A stretch of DNA of 64,000 nt, from the NCBI GenBank assembly GCA_009103225.1, contig RHPI01001715.1, forward strand, positions 918,426-982,425, given 5' to 3'. The translations under genes were made by a program, and so were the position numbers. Below the pieces are notes generated by a model. The model was given only the letters and a program-made list of their open reading frames with translations, had not been told where the DNA came from and did not search any database. Shown here piece by piece: positions 12,396 to 24,916 of this stretch; position 1 is the stretch's first letter; every line of letters begins with the position of its first letter. Origin of the DNA: Chlorokybus atmophyticus (Eukaryota > Streptophyta > Chlorokybophyceae > Chlorokybales > Chlorokybaceae).

Positions 12396-14829
12396 TCACA
12401 TATTCCGCACAGCTCCATGCCTTTGGAATACGCGCCTGGTAGTCCCGGTTGGTGCCACCACGCGCCCACTGTTTGATGTTTTAGGCATTCGTCTGCTCCA
12501 TGCGATTGGTGCTGAACCAGCTTGGGTGTCCACCATTGATAATTGCCGGCCCGAAACGAGTGAGCTGATGCATCTTATCGATCTTCCAACCTGACTTCTG
12601 TGCAGAATATGACGACAGTAGCGGATGCAACACTGCAGATTTGAAGGCAGCCAGCACATTGCCGGCTGTGGTCAGGTTTCCTCTTATGTGTTCATGCGCC
12701 TTCAGCAACTTCTTGTTCCACTAGGTAAGCGATGGAGCAATGGTAAAGAAATTGGTGCCCTCACTGTCGAGCAGCAAACCGTTTGCAAGGACCGGCAGCA
12801 GCTGCAGCACCGCCACTTTCTCCACCACCTGAAAGGAGTGGTCAGACAAGAAGAAATTTATTGTGCTTGTGGGTGCGTTGAAGTGCGAAACCCGTAAGAT
12901 CGCCTTGCATGCATTCAGCCTGTGCACATCTGCTTGTGAGCATGTGTTGTTGGCTTTTGTGTTCAACACGAAAGCAACACCAAAGACGTGCCTGGCCTGC
13001 AGAATCTATCTCGCGGATGAACGCGTGCGTTCATTCGCAGCGTTGTACAAAGCAGCAAGCAGGTGGTCAATGATGCCTCGTAGCACGTACATTGCGTCAG
13101 GGGCAAGACGAGAGTAGCAATCAGCTCCCAGCACCCGCAACTGTCGTCAACCCCACAGTGCATTTTGTTGCCAAACCACATTGCCTGGTTACACAAAAAG
13201 CCGTTCATCTTCACGAATGCCGGTAATATGACCGTTACCTTCTCGACAGGCATGGAGTGCTGCTATTTGAAAGCCTTGGCTGTTTGGCGTGCATTCTTAA
13301 CACCGCTATGCATCCGCCCGCAGCTGATTTATTGCTGGTGTGTAGAAAGCATCGGTTTCCAGTTTTCGGTCCTCATCCATTTTCAACAGATATGTTTTGG
13401 TGACGAGACAAACATTGCGAGGATGTCGTGTTTAGTTGCCCGACACAGTGCGTGAGTGTGGCAGTCTTCTGCAACACGACAAACTCAGATGCTACACTGA
13501 CAACAACCTCCATGCGCTGTCTGCCGGCAGGCTGCATCTGGTTACAACCATGCATGCCCACTACCTGCAAGTCGCTAATGTAGTTGGCAAGCGCGGGAAA
13601 CACACGACGCTTGATGCCATTTAGGTCGATGAGCTGCAGACCATCTCAGCTCGCCCGCTTCACATCCCCTAACACTACATCTAAAGTGTCATAAAATATC
13701 TCACGTTTTCGAATTGGGAACGATTTCTTGCCCTGCGCCCAAATGGAATGCCCGGCTACTGCGTGAACCACCGGTAGAAGCGCTATCATGACAACCCCAA
13801 TGTTGCTAGCATACACGTCACAACTGCAATTAACAAGCGATGCCATCAGAGGGTAGCCAGAGCGCTTGCTCACGCTGTTCAGCGCGGTCTTCTCACTGTA
13901 CAGAATGGATGGCGCCAAGTAGGACGCTTCCCCCACCTCTCTCCTCAAATCCACCTCCACATCCTTCCACTAATCGCCCGTGGAAGGATGGCCAAAGCTG
14001 TGCTCGTTTCTACTATACTGGATATTGAAGCCATCAGCGGCATGTGAATTGCCATACAATCGCGCGAGCCATACCTGCTCCAACTAAGAGCATTAACAGG
14101 CATCCTGGCCTCAGAATAGATACTGCGTAGATACTTCATTATATACTGCATTTCACAGACCTTGGCCGGCATATATGTAACGCTGATGTCCTGATCCTTA
14201 GGGTCTTTAAGCTTATGCAGGTCAGCCATCACGTAGTTTTCATACGGCAGCACATTCGCATGTGCATATGTGACATGGCTCTGATGGTTGAAGCACATGC
14301 ACCGCACATCGTGAACACACCTCAGACTGAGAGAAAGCAGTTGTGGTCCGAAGGTAGCTAGCCACATGCACACCGGTCTCCCACTGGAGTTCTTCCATCA
14401 GGAAGTGTGCACTTCGGATGCACTTGATGATCCGCCCCATGCCGGAGGCCGACAGGCCTTGGCCGTTGTTTCACTGCACGAATGCCACTACAAGAGCATG
14501 CTCCGAGCCATACCCGTGCAAAGGGACGCCTCCACTTCCATGTTGGCGTGCCACAGGTTTCTCAAGCACACGCACATGTTGAAAGCCCTCGTTCATTTCC
14601 TCCTCCTCTAGTTGAGCTGTGCGTGTGTCTCCTGGAGGGGTTCTTCGGCATCAAGCATGTGCGCATCCTGGATCGGACTCCCCGGTTTAACATAACCCGC
14701 ATCGTATTGTAATGGACGCTGGCCGACATACAGCTTGATTTGCTTGCACACCCTGCTGCTGACAATGTGCATGTAGACCGAGCTGCGTGTGGCGAAGCGC
14801 ATGTGGCAATACGGACAAAGGACTCCCAT
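12396..14829 (-). pseudogene. Plavaka/KDZ-like DDE transposase
   Basis: The start at 14829 gives MGVLCPYCHMRF...H...C, a C2H2-type finger that commonly opens Plavaka transposases. Downstream are a KYLRSIYSEARMPVN segment (about 14100), the core ILYSEKTAL...YPLMASLVN...ALLPVV (about 13900-13760), a DLNGIKRRVFPAL segment (about 13630), and the C-terminal KIDKMHQLTRFG...NRMEQTNA...GGTNRDYQARI (about 12560-12440). These match the order of blocks in the Plavaka/KDZ group, the likely mobilising enzyme of element A. In-frame TAA (12481-12483), TAG (12721-12723, 13006-13008), several TGA codons and frame changes show decay. Confidence 0.6.
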
Positions 14830-14984
14830 AGCTCACTACCGACGTCGACACAGGTGTTACCAATGTAACCTGCATCATCATATTTAGTAACACGCACAGC
14901 CGCCGCCGCCGCCGCCACCGACGCCGCTACCCTTGCATGCCAGAGGCGAGCAACTTGGCCGCCATTTACTGGCGTGATGGCTCT

Positions 14985-15200
14985 GTCGTACCATTATTAT
15001 GGTACGATTGAGCCATTGCACGTCCAGGGTGGGGTGAGTCTGCATAAATATCCTGATTGAACCGTTTCAATGGTACGGAGATGCCTTTGCCAAAAGATAC
15101 CATTAAAATGGTACCTTTGTACAGTGGCAATGGCAATTCGTACCATTGACAAGTGCTGGCAATGCCAGTCCCTGCACATAAAAACACCATTGATGGCTTT
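14985..15200. repeat. Inverted GTACCAT/ATGGTAC motif cluster, copy 3
   Basis: TCGTACCAT, ATGGTACGA and related words occur five or more times in both orientations, upstream of the Plavaka-like transposase start. This matches the clusters at 5157 and 9660. Confidence 0.5.
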
Positions 15201-15841
15201 GCCAAGCTATGCCCTTACAGGGCGGTGATGCCAAGGGTATGTGGCGTTTGGTGGATCGGTGGCGGCGCTGCCAGGGGCGTAGTGGGCGTTGTGGTCGAGG
15301 TCCGGGATGCAGCCCATGGTTGCACAGGGCGGGCAAGGTGCCCGTGGGGCGTCCTTTGTGTCAAACCCCACCATGCCTACCGAGGGCACAGCCAATGACA
15401 ACAGTGACTTGGGCAATATCTTACAGGTCTCCCCCTCCGAGGGTAAAGGCACACCACAATACTGACTCCAAGAACATCCGACCCACCAGCAGCTGCGACC
15501 ACGGCGACATGATTGAAGGGACCTAACAAGACTGGCATAACCAAGGTGGGTTACGATGCAATGTCAATGCCACATGCTAGGGTTCTTTTATCTTGCACAT
15601 GCACAGCATCAAGTATCTTGCATATGACATACACTGTCAATACCACATGCACATCCTCATGTACAGCCTCCAGTGTCATGCACATGAACAGCATGACCAA
15701 TCTCGCAAATGCACAGCCTAATTCTACTTGCGGGAGCTCACAAGTCGCAAAAGAGAAGCTGCGGAGTACCACGAACGGATAATCCATGACCTGATTTTAT
15801 GTTTCCAGCGGCAATTAAGCAGTATTTTTGTGGATTGCCAT

Positions 15842-16198
15842 GTTGGTCAGAGTGAACCATGAGCAGCGCGGCAGGCTAACTATCTACCTAGCGGAGTGCA
15901 ACGAAGCGGAAGACGAGGTAAGCATGTGTATGCTGATGGGCTAGTCCTCTGGCAGCACGCCACTCTTACAGCATTACCAAATGCAGGTGGTCACTCTCAA
16001 AGCGACCATCAAGCGCATGCGCGTGCACGGCGAGGTGCTAACATTCAAGCTGAAGACGAAGTAGCCGCTGTATTGTCAGCGAGCAAGGCAGAAGAAGACT
16101 CCGATGTTGAAGCAGAAGACTTGTCGGATGAGGAACATGAGGAGGCGGTTGAGGAGGAGTTCTGGGGCAGGCACCACATGTTGACAAGCTGCGCATGA
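15842..16198 (+). CDS. Possible two-exon gene with acidic C-terminus
   Basis: A frame reading VNHEQRGRLTIYLAECNEAEDE ends at a GTAAGC donor near 15917, and a CAG acceptor follows near 15987. One frame after the acceptor is strongly acidic (EEDSDVEAEDLSDEEHEEAV) and ends in TGA at 16196-16198. The phase between the two exons favours a different, basic frame, so the join is unresolved. No family is recognised. It may be a small accessory gene at the right side of element A or chance coding. Confidence 0.25.
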
Positions 16199-16681
16199 GT
16201 GCGATAGCTAGACTCAATGTTGTAGGTAGTTTCATGCACAAGTCAGCTGCTCAATTGCAAGTGGACATACTCTCACCATTGCCGGTATGTTGTAGATACT
16301 GTGGGCTTGTAGTTGCAAGACCAAATAATCATTCCAAGGTTTGTACAAGCTGCATGGCATGTTAGTGTTGGCTTACGGCAAGAATTGCCAACTTTTGTCA
16401 AACGGTGAGGGTCACATATTAACATCAGTGTAACGGCAAGGAAACTGCCGGCTATTGCTGTTTGCTGTTTGTGACTACCGGCTAACGGCCGTCTGTGCAC
16501 ATCGACAAAAGGGTAACTGGTTGACAACTCTGGGCCGGTTAGTGCCACTGATAACCGCTTTCGGCCCGCGGACGTCTGCGTCAGTCCACACAAGCCAATG
16601 GCAAACTCAACAGTGCAAAAGTAACACTTCAGGCAGCGGCAGGCAGGCTCAGGCACCCGTCAGTCCGTAGTCAGTTATCGT

Positions 16682-16696
16682 GTAAACTTTGCGACG
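16682..16696 (-). repeat. Right terminal inverted repeat of element A
   Basis: Read on the minus strand this is CGTCGCAAAGTTT, matching the left end at 2641 with one gap and one mismatch. TT follows immediately at 16697-16698, as it precedes the left end. Confidence 0.6.
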
Positions 16697-17540
16697 TTAT
16701 TGCAACAGGCCGTCAATGCCTGCAATGGTCTTTGCCATCTTGTCCACAGGCACTGAATATGTTGCATGGTGGGTGTCAATCAACAGGCCCAACAGCTTAA
16801 AGACAAGTTGAGGATGCAACTTGCTTTTTGCCGCACTCACTAAAACTGCTAATGCTTTGAATAGCTTGAGAAGCAGCAATGCTCTCCACATCAGATGTTG
16901 CAGCTTATAACTCAAGTGGAAGTCATGAAAGTAGTGCAAGCACCCAATGCCCGATGTCCTCGTTGGCATGAGAACCACGCCCATTTTGTGTAAAAACCTA
17001 GCATGCCTGACCAAGGCAAAAAGGCATGACATTCCACCTGTAAATGACTCCCTCGTCGTACATAGCTAAGAAAGGCTTGCTGTCGAGACGCATGGGCACA
17101 TGATGATAGCCCGATTTTAAGTCCATTGTCACTTGCCATTAGTTGCATTTGATGTAGAACATCGCGTCTATTATGAGAAAGGCAGATGGTTTAGCAAGAG
17201 GTTATATATATCTTAAATCCAGGATCAGCCTCATCTTGAGCTAAGTGACCACCCCAATGCCTGTAATTACATGCACCTCCGCAGGCTGAACAATGGCTAC
17301 CGCACCTGTGCGCTGCAGGTCCGACAATTCTTCTCGGAGGAACTCTTTGTGCAATGTTGCAGACGCTCGGTTGCATAGTCTAACTGGTGTGGGCTCCTTC
17401 CTATTCACAGTCTCTGCTACATAGTGAGGCAATAAGCCTTCTTCTACACGAGAAGCCTTCTCTTCTTCCACCTTAGGTGATTTAGCCGCAGCAGTGCCAC
17501 TCCACTTCAGCTTGTACACCTCCTTCATCCATTGCAACAC
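16697..17540 (-). pseudogene. DIRS-type reverse transcriptase (proximal half)
   Basis: Minus-strand reading gives HKEFLREELSDLQRTGAV, then VITGIGVV and RLILDLRYI, which is the fingers region of DIRS-type RT, then DLKSGYHHVPM, AMYDEG and an MPF block, and finally GLLIDTHHATYSVPVDKM. This order is diagnostic of RT. In-frame TAG (17241-17243), TAA (17212-17214), TAA (17149-17151) and TAA (16697-16699) interrupt it. There is no TGA in this part as far as I can follow it. The catalytic xxDD region is in a poorly aligned segment. The protein continues at 2640-1764 across element A. Confidence 0.65.
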
Positions 17541-18399
17541 ATGCGCATTTCTCTTTTATTTGGTAAGGCAAAGCCATGTCTGCCGCGCTTCCGCGTGCAA
17601 TGCAAATGTGCCCGCCACAAAACATTCACTATTCTACATGAACTTGGCCACCATCTCGCTCCATTCGGAATCAGAGCAGTGTGGTATCAGAGGTTGCGAT
17701 GAAGTGGTTTGCAATTGCCCCTAAATATTTGCCACATATTATTGTTGCATTGCAGTTAACAGCGCAACAAATTTGTTAGTAGCAATTGGTACTAGGCGGC
17801 ACATTAATGAACAGACTGCGGTTGGCGCATGGTTGCTCTTGCAACTCTTGTAGCAGAATATAAAGCCTTGCAAGTCATCAATGAATGCTTGCGCAAGTGC
17901 ACAATTAAGTTTTTATATTCGAGTGCGGCTCTGCCTGTATTGAGTTGCAACTGAGCGACATGCGCAGCATGCTGCTTGGTTGGCTGTAGTGCCAAGCTGT
18001 GCGCTACTGCGACATGCGCAGCCACGCTTTGTTATGGCATTCTCACAACAAGTATTGGCGTAATATCCTCGGCAGCCACATTGCCATCCACCAACACAAT
18101 ATGCTCTTCTGCAGTAACAGCAGGAACTGTATGCAATCTGCACATGTTGTGTCAACCACGCGTGCCTTGATACGACATTGCGTCGCAGCAAAGCCCCAAG
18201 GCATGTCTCGTGCATACGTGCAGCACTTGTCAATGCTAACAGCCCCCCTTTTCCTAAGTGCACAACTGCATATGTTAAACCCACACGTGTGTACATACGG
18301 TTGCATGCCGCGAAGCCACACACAAGGATTAACATATGCAAGTATGTACAAGTCAAAACAGAGCGCATGGAGCACAAAATGTTGCTGCCTAAACAGCAA
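17541..18399. other. Segment between gag and RT
   Basis: Minus-strand frames are open for over 100 codons here but rich in Cys, and no recognisable domain is present. It probably is the degraded gag-pol junction. No independent gene is supported. Confidence 0.3.
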
Positions 18400-20334
18400 C
18401 TCGCGCACACTTATGCACACGGCACAGAAGCCTCCTTACAAGCCAGGTGGGGCCGGCAACTGAAAAGGCTGATTTGCCGAGAGGGGACGTCCGTATGGCC
18501 CATACTAGTACATATGCTGTTGCTGCGGCGGCGGCGGACGAGGATAGTGGTTGCGCCCGCCATTGTTGCGATAGCCTCCATGAGACTTCTGTCCATAACC
18601 GTGGACAGATGCACTGTCAGCAAGTCGCAATTAGGGAATTATTTGTAACAACAGCAAACATCAACAATACATGAGCGCTTGCAACATTGTACGTTCGCAT
18701 GCTTTGCCAGGCTATGACCAGAGGGAAAAACAACAGCTGCCGGTTATAGCTAGTAGCAACATAAGGGCCAATAAGCGTGTACATACCAGCACATGCTCAA
18801 GTCAGCAATGGTCTTGTGTAGACCACAATACTGCTTGCGTGCAAACACATGCGCCGCGCGCAACAACTAGCAATAGCAACAACAAGCAAGAAACTCAACT
18901 CACCTGTTTTGAGCCGCCGCGTCTCTCGCCTTGTACAAGATCTCCTGGTACAGCTCCTGCAGCTGAACAAGCAAAGCAAACTCGTCCTCTGTGGGTGTGA
19001 CGGTAGTGTGGCCCAACAGATTTGTAGCCTGCACCTTGAAGTGCTCAGCCCACTTAGCGCCATGAGTGTAATAGATGGCGGTCTCGTATTGTATCTGAGT
19101 TAAGGCAGACATCAAAGGAGCCTCCAAAAACAACCCCAAAGCGATTATCTGGAGCTGCTTGTGCTTGCGTGCTGGGAGCCTAGAGTCGCAATCAAGCTTG
19201 TTCCACAATGCCCACTGCACCGTGGCTGTGGTGAGCTTGCGCGAGGTGCCATTTGCTGCAAGAAGCTCGCAGTCAGTACACTGAAAGCAACGCAATTGAA
19301 AGATGCCAACACGTGCAAAATGTGCACATAACTTTGACAACAGATGACATGGTTAATCTGGATGACGCTCACACCAGCGCATACAGCAACACAGTGGTTA
19401 TTCAACCATGCTAAGCAAGCACAGATACACAACATGCGGAATGCGCACAAGCATTGTAGCAACATGTGCGAATGCGCGCACATAACTAATGACAGCATGC
19501 CAAGACTACAGCTGCAATTATGCCCACTGCATTGACAAGCCTGCAGTTGGTGAGAATGATGCGCAGCAATGCATAGTCAAAGAGGGCTCACACAGCATGG
19601 AAAGCGTACAGCTGCAATCATGCTGACTGCATTCACAAGCGTGCATCAGGTGAGAATGATGACAAGCAATGCACAAGCTAAATAATGCTAAACCTCGAAA
19701 CAAGGGCGCCATGGGCCTATCTGGGGGCGTAAAAAAGAAGGCAAAGGATGCACTTCCACCTCAGGGGCCTTCTTGCGCCTTATAAAGCGCGGCAATGTGT
19801 TGCCACCAGCGAGGACAGGTTGTGCACGAGATGATGGACAAGCTTGCGGATGGAGGAGAGTACACGCAGGTGTGGACTGGGAGAGCTTAATGCCCGATGC
19901 AGTCACATGCACATATGCCATCGCATCGAGTGCGACATCACACAACTCATCTCCAAAGGCCGTCACAAAGACAGGAGGATGCTCTGGCACAACCTCTATC
20001 ACTACCCCACGCACCCCATGCTCTTTGCTCCTGCACCCAGCACTTTACCACCTGGTCTACCAGCCACTAACAACCTCTCTCGCTAGCATACCTGCGCAGC
20101 TGGTGCCGGGCACTATCTTTGCCCACTGGAATGGCAGGTGTTGCTTGTTCAGATTGTCCGCGCCATAGCAGCAAGTGTGGTGGCAGCAGCATCAGCTTGC
20201 TTGACTCCGGCTGCTGTGTTGCCTAGCGGAGCTGCTGCTGTTGCCGCTTGCATGGTATGCGTCACTATTGTTGTCGCATTTACCGGTGTTGCTGGCGTAA
20301 GGGATGCTTGACCACCGCCCCCCTCACCAGCCAT
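18400..20334 (-). CDS. Gag-like gene of the kangaroo-like element
   Basis: ATG at 20334 opens an Ala/Thr-rich N-terminus (MAGEGGGGQASLTPATPV). A following exon-like frame near 20014-19690 includes IRRKKAPEVEVHPLPSF. Another at 19260-18901 (RKLTTATVQWALWNKLD to EILYKARDAAAQNR) ends in AG|GTGAGT, a good splice donor. Near 18600-18440 there is a Gly/Asn/Arg/Pro/Gln-rich tail (SHGGYRNNGGRNHY) like the RNA-binding tails of DIRS gag proteins. Gag would package element RNA. Exon joins are not fully resolved, and assignment rests on position and composition, since gag sequences diverge fast. Confidence 0.45.
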
Positions 20335-20584
20335 GATCTACTGAAGTACCTAGCGGTGACAAACTAAGTAACGCCACCGCCGCCGCCGCTAGCGAAGACA
20401 GTAAAGACAAGAAGAACAATTGCAACAGCTGCTCAGCGTCAAGTAGCGATAAGCTAAGCTATGGCTGCTTATGAGCACTGCGAACGTCAGCGGTGATGAC
20501 ATTCGCAGCGATTAGTTTGTCCACATCTAATGTTCTCTACCAGGCGGCAGAGGACGCGCGAGCGGTCAGCTATCAGTCAGCCGC

Positions 20585-20760
20585 TTGGGTATCTAACAGT
20601 GTGATGAAAGCAACATGATCTCAGCATTTTTACATATCGTTTTTTTAAAATATAATACTGAAACATCTTAAGACGTCTGATCTAATGTCAAAGTTGGGAG
20701 AAGCAACCAGCTAGCATTAGATCTGTTCCTCGTAAACGACTACGTCTCTGTGAACAAAAA
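20585..20760. repeat. Right direct repeat of the kangaroo-like element
   Basis: This is the partner of the left repeat at 150-320; the best-matching block is 20690-20722. The same orientation indicates direct, not inverted, terminal repeats, as in Pat/kangaroo-type elements. Confidence 0.6.
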
Positions 20761-21228
20761 TGTAAACCTCGATTGTTATTCTCAGTAACAGTCGACGTAA
20801 ATGCATTAAAGCTGACAGCTTGAATGCATTGACTACTTGCTTTGTACTAACAGCGTAACAAGCACCGACGCAATTCCAACTCAGATACGTACATGTGTCG
20901 TAAAAAGTAACGATCGCGATCATTATTGCGTTAGGTGCCGACAACAGCACGAGTGCTGCACGATATACGCACTGCGCATGATCTTGTCATAATACGAACA
21001 GGTTCATTCACCTGTATCAGTTTGTGTCACGTATGCTTCTCGATTCAAATTGTTTAACTAGCACGCGATAGTGCGAGTGCAGCACTGATATATGCATGCG
21101 ATAAATGCCAGTGGCATTTGTATATGTGTATATATAACGAGCACATTGGCTGCAATTCACATGGGTCAAACACCCCGTGTCAGTACTGGCACCAACCCGT
21201 GCCAGTATTCACACAATCAATATGTGCC

Positions 21229-21294
21229 AGAACTGGCAACTTGCAAAAGACTTGTGCCGGTACTTGCACAAGTCTTTTGCAAGTTGCCAGTTCT
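21229..21294. repeat. Perfect 29-bp inverted repeat (hairpin)
   Basis: The arms 21229-21257 and 21266-21294 are exact reverse complements separated by an 8-base loop (CGGTACTT). The arm begins AGAACTGGCAACTTGC. It lies among TGTGCCAGTACTGGC-type words. It could be a recent fold-back insertion, a transposon end or the source of a small RNA. Confidence 0.85.
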
Positions 21295-22164
21295 ATCACA
21301 CACAAACTGAGTCATTACCAGTGTATAAACCATAGACATATAGTGGCACAATTGCTGCGCCAGCAATGGCATGAGGTGCTCAGCAGCTGGCTCCAATGCC
21401 ATTACTGGCACACACCCGGACCAATATTGATTCAAGTATTGAATGTCAGTAATGAAAAATGAACCCTTGCCATTATGAGTACCAGTTATAAAAGACCCAT
21501 AGACCCCACCGAAGTCTAGAGGTATTGAACCCCGTTCGACGCGGTTTAAAGGCCCGCACCCGTCTATCGGGATGAAGACTCCGTAAGTTCCATGTCCGCA
21601 CCCGATAGACTTGTCGCCGGTGACAACCACTGACAGACTTATCGGAAGCCTAGTCACTGAACTCTGGTGACTCAGCATCCGTGCTTATTTAGTTGTGCGA
21701 TGGTTGCAAGTTGCAACATACAGCTTGCAAGTTACGAGTTTCCCGCCTGCTGAGGTGGGCTGGGCGTAGGTGGGCGGGTGGGCCGGCGCGGCTCAGGTGA
21801 TGGTTGTGTGTATGTATGCATGCAGGTTTGTGTCGTAGTAGGTGTCATGCCGGTCGTTGCTTGCTGGCGTCAAGTTGCTCGGCTGAGCAGCTTGCTGCGT
21901 GCCGCCTGCTGCGCTCTCTCCTGCTCTTAATCTTCTTATTAAGTCGCTTACTCTCTGTATGCTTACTTTGCGTCAAGCAGGCAGCAAGCTGTTAGATTGC
22001 GTCAAGCTAGCAGCTTGCTGCCTACTGCGCGCTCTTTCACCCAATCTCTCTCTTTTACTACACTCAGTACTGTGTCTGCTTGCTTGCATCAAGCTGCTTG
22101 GCCGAGCAGCTTGACGCAAGGCAGCTTGTTGCGTGCCTGCTGCCGCTGCCGCCGCTGCCGCTGC

Positions 22165-22464
<300 letters not shown>

Positions 22465-22637
22465 NCTGTGTACTATCGGAGGCAAACAGAGTTAGGCAGT
22501 AGGCATGCTCACTTCTCGTTGCAATATCTGCATTGATTGCTGTGATACCACAGTATCATGAAGGCAAGTCTGCAATCAGCTGTTAGTGTGTGCTGACAAT
22601 CACTACTTGTGCTTTCAGGTTAAATATAGACTATGTG

Positions 22638-22763
22638 ACATGATGATGCTTCGTAAAGCAATCAACGGCGACCTCATGCGACTACTAAGAGACATGCCAA
22701 TAAGCCAAGCAACTGCCCTTTACGTCAGCCTATTTCCAAACGGTGTCAAGCATAACAAAGGTT
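22638..22763 (+). CDS. Small ORF or isolated exon, unknown
   Basis: ATG 22638 opens about 41 codons (LRKAINGDLMRLLRDMPISQ and on) with protein-like composition, reaching a GTTAAG that could be a splice donor. No neighbouring exons were found. It may be a remnant of a larger gene. Confidence 0.25.
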
Positions 22764-24916
22764 AAGTTAGCTTGCTTGTGTCATAATTTGCTTTAAACAA
22801 CATGCCAACTTGTTAAGGAGTTGGTTGTTGAGTGATGGTCATGTCTATGTCAGTTGTATGCGGCAGGCAACAATTGCAATGATACCACTACTTACTTGCT
22901 GGTTGGGGCTTGGCAAACTTATACATAAGCACACAGGACTTACAGACGGGACTCCCACCAGCGTCACCGGTGCAGCACCTTGCAGGGGAAGTTGCAACTT
23001 AGCATTAAGAAAGGAGAGGATGACCACCGGCCTCTCCACTCAGCTCTAGCCGCAAGCACACACACGCCAAAGTCACGCACGTGCACCACCCCACAATACC
23101 GCACCCCACAAGAGATGAGGGGGAAAGCCCCTTTAACGGCTAACAACCAGACACCCACGCACAAGTGGCCTTCCTGCAAGGTGAACACACTCTGATGCCT
23201 TGATCAATATTAATCCAATCCCTACTCAAGGATGCAACTTAGCATTTATACCACATGCTGCTCTTCAGACCTAGCACACATGATATCTAAGGCCTCCTAG
23301 GCCTTGTCACTATGCGCTGACTTTGTTCGAACATCGGTTTACTGCAGGAGTAACATTCTTACCTCGGATCTACAAACTCCTGCTCCCCTAGTACAGTTGC
23401 ACTTGCGGATTGCTCACATGCACCACTTGCCTTGCAACTGTCACCAATGGCAAATTGCACTAGCACAGTACACATCCTGTGGTTTGCCAATGTGACTCAC
23501 AATTTTGTATTTGTCACTTACTGTGACAACTTACAATACTCTCAGTAACAAAGGCTCATATGCGATAGGCATTAACCAGCTCTGTGCTAGCCCTCAACTA
23601 TGCGTTGTGTTGTGACGTCTAAATCTCCTTAAGAGACTTAGACAAAGTTGTGGGGTTCAATCATCTCCTGTTAAACACTACACAGCTTGACAAACGATAT
23701 GTCCACATAAATAGTCTCACACCCACAATCTTACCAACGAAATATATAAAAAAGAATAACTTGCGCCAGCCTTATAGGCATGACAGCAATCTTGGCATGC
23801 AACCCATGAACTGTAATTGACGTATTGCACTGCAGATGTAATCACAAGCTCAAACAAAGAGCCGAATCTTATCGGTTGAGTTACTACAAGTGGTGAGTTC
23901 AGTCCTCAATCTTAACTAACCATGTCTACTTGCCTTTGATCATATGCAATGAGCTTGTTATTTGCTGCATCGCTCTCTTCAATTTGACATGCATTACAGG
24001 CTTGTTTCCTAACCTAAGTCACCTATAAAAGGGTTTTGCAGGTAAGCTATGTGCAGTGACCACTGCCATTACTAGTCTTGTTGCGCTCATGCGGTTGCTA
24101 CGTAGTTTGCAAGCACAACTGACAGTTGCCATCCTATCTGCTGTTTGCACAAGCTTGTCCAGTCACCTCCACCATTTGCTTTAAAACTATTTATGTGCGT
24201 GGCATGCAGAGCAGGACCGCACCTTGCCAATTTAGTTCAAAGCGATGCCGCTCTACTATATCTTCAAGCCGTTCCAACCCCTGCCTGATGGTGAGAAAGT
24301 GGGGCAAGTTGCTGTTGCTATTGTCATGCTCATGCAACTACTGTTTGTATAGTGAGCTGTGCATTCGCGTTGCGTATTTGCCACACAACAGGTCCTTATG
24401 CCATACCGTGTGTGAGAGCATGCAAGAGGTGCAGCAGGTTTCCTGTTCGCAAGGTGCGCGGGAGGCAGCACGCGACATTGCACAATTGAGTTAGCGCTGG
24501 AGCTCAAGGAGAAGGAGCAACAGCAGCATGAGTTGTAGTTGTATGGGCTGATCAATTGTATAGGCTAATCAGTATGTGCATTGTTGATCTTTGATGTGCT
24601 ATTGTAGTTGCATAGTTCAACAAAGTTTTGCTAACATGAGCTTCTTTGCTTTGTCCATCATAATGTGACTGAATTATATATTGATACATCAGCATGCTGA
24701 ACCATTTGTGCCATTACTGGCACAATGCAGTGACACATCTACATCTAGTGGCCCACACCAGCACAAGCACATGATATCCATGTACAAACAATGCGGGGCG
24801 TGCTTGCTCATGCATTGTGTCATGCACATGTCACCAAGCACACAGCATACAGCAGGCGCAGATTCTCATATATATTCAAACAATGGGCTATACAACCGTG
24901 CCAGTGCGGGCATGGG

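Larger units (their letters stand above)
2641..16696. mobile_element. Element A: 14-kb DNA transposon nested in the RT gene
   Basis: The ends are short inverted repeats. The left begins CGTCGCTAAATGTTT at 2641; the right, on the other strand, begins CGTCGCAAAGTTT and ends at 16696. TT flanks both sides (2639-2640 and 16697-16698). Removing the element and one TT joins the RT and RNase H halves in one frame with no missing conserved block, which supports the boundaries. It carries an unidentified minus-strand gene, an OTU-like protease, a C5-methyltransferase-like gene and a Plavaka/KDZ-like transposase. All show frameshifts or nonsense codons. The TIRs are only about 14 bp and imperfect. Confidence 0.7.
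150..20760 (-). mobile_element. Kangaroo/Pat-like tyrosine-recombinase retrotransposon, interrupted
   Basis: The element is defined by divergent direct repeats near 150-320 and 20585-20760. Between them lie a gag-like gene and a DIRS-type RT/RNase H on the minus strand, and a tyrosine recombinase on the plus strand. Opposite orientation of the recombinase is a feature I recall for kangaroo of Volvox. DIRS-order elements replicate by reverse transcription and integrate with a tyrosine recombinase instead of a DDE integrase. The pol gene is split by element A (2641-16696), so only about 6.5 kb belongs to the retrotransposon itself. Frameshifts and TGA codons show that this copy is dead. The exact outer ends are uncertain, because split direct repeats are hard to place by eye. 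Confidence 0.7.

Noticed and set aside
3305-14829. Reading TGA as tryptophan
   Set aside because: TGA falls at W-compatible places in a few element A frames, but in MTase A it replaces a conserved Cys, and TGA ends several better-supported genes. Decay explains it.
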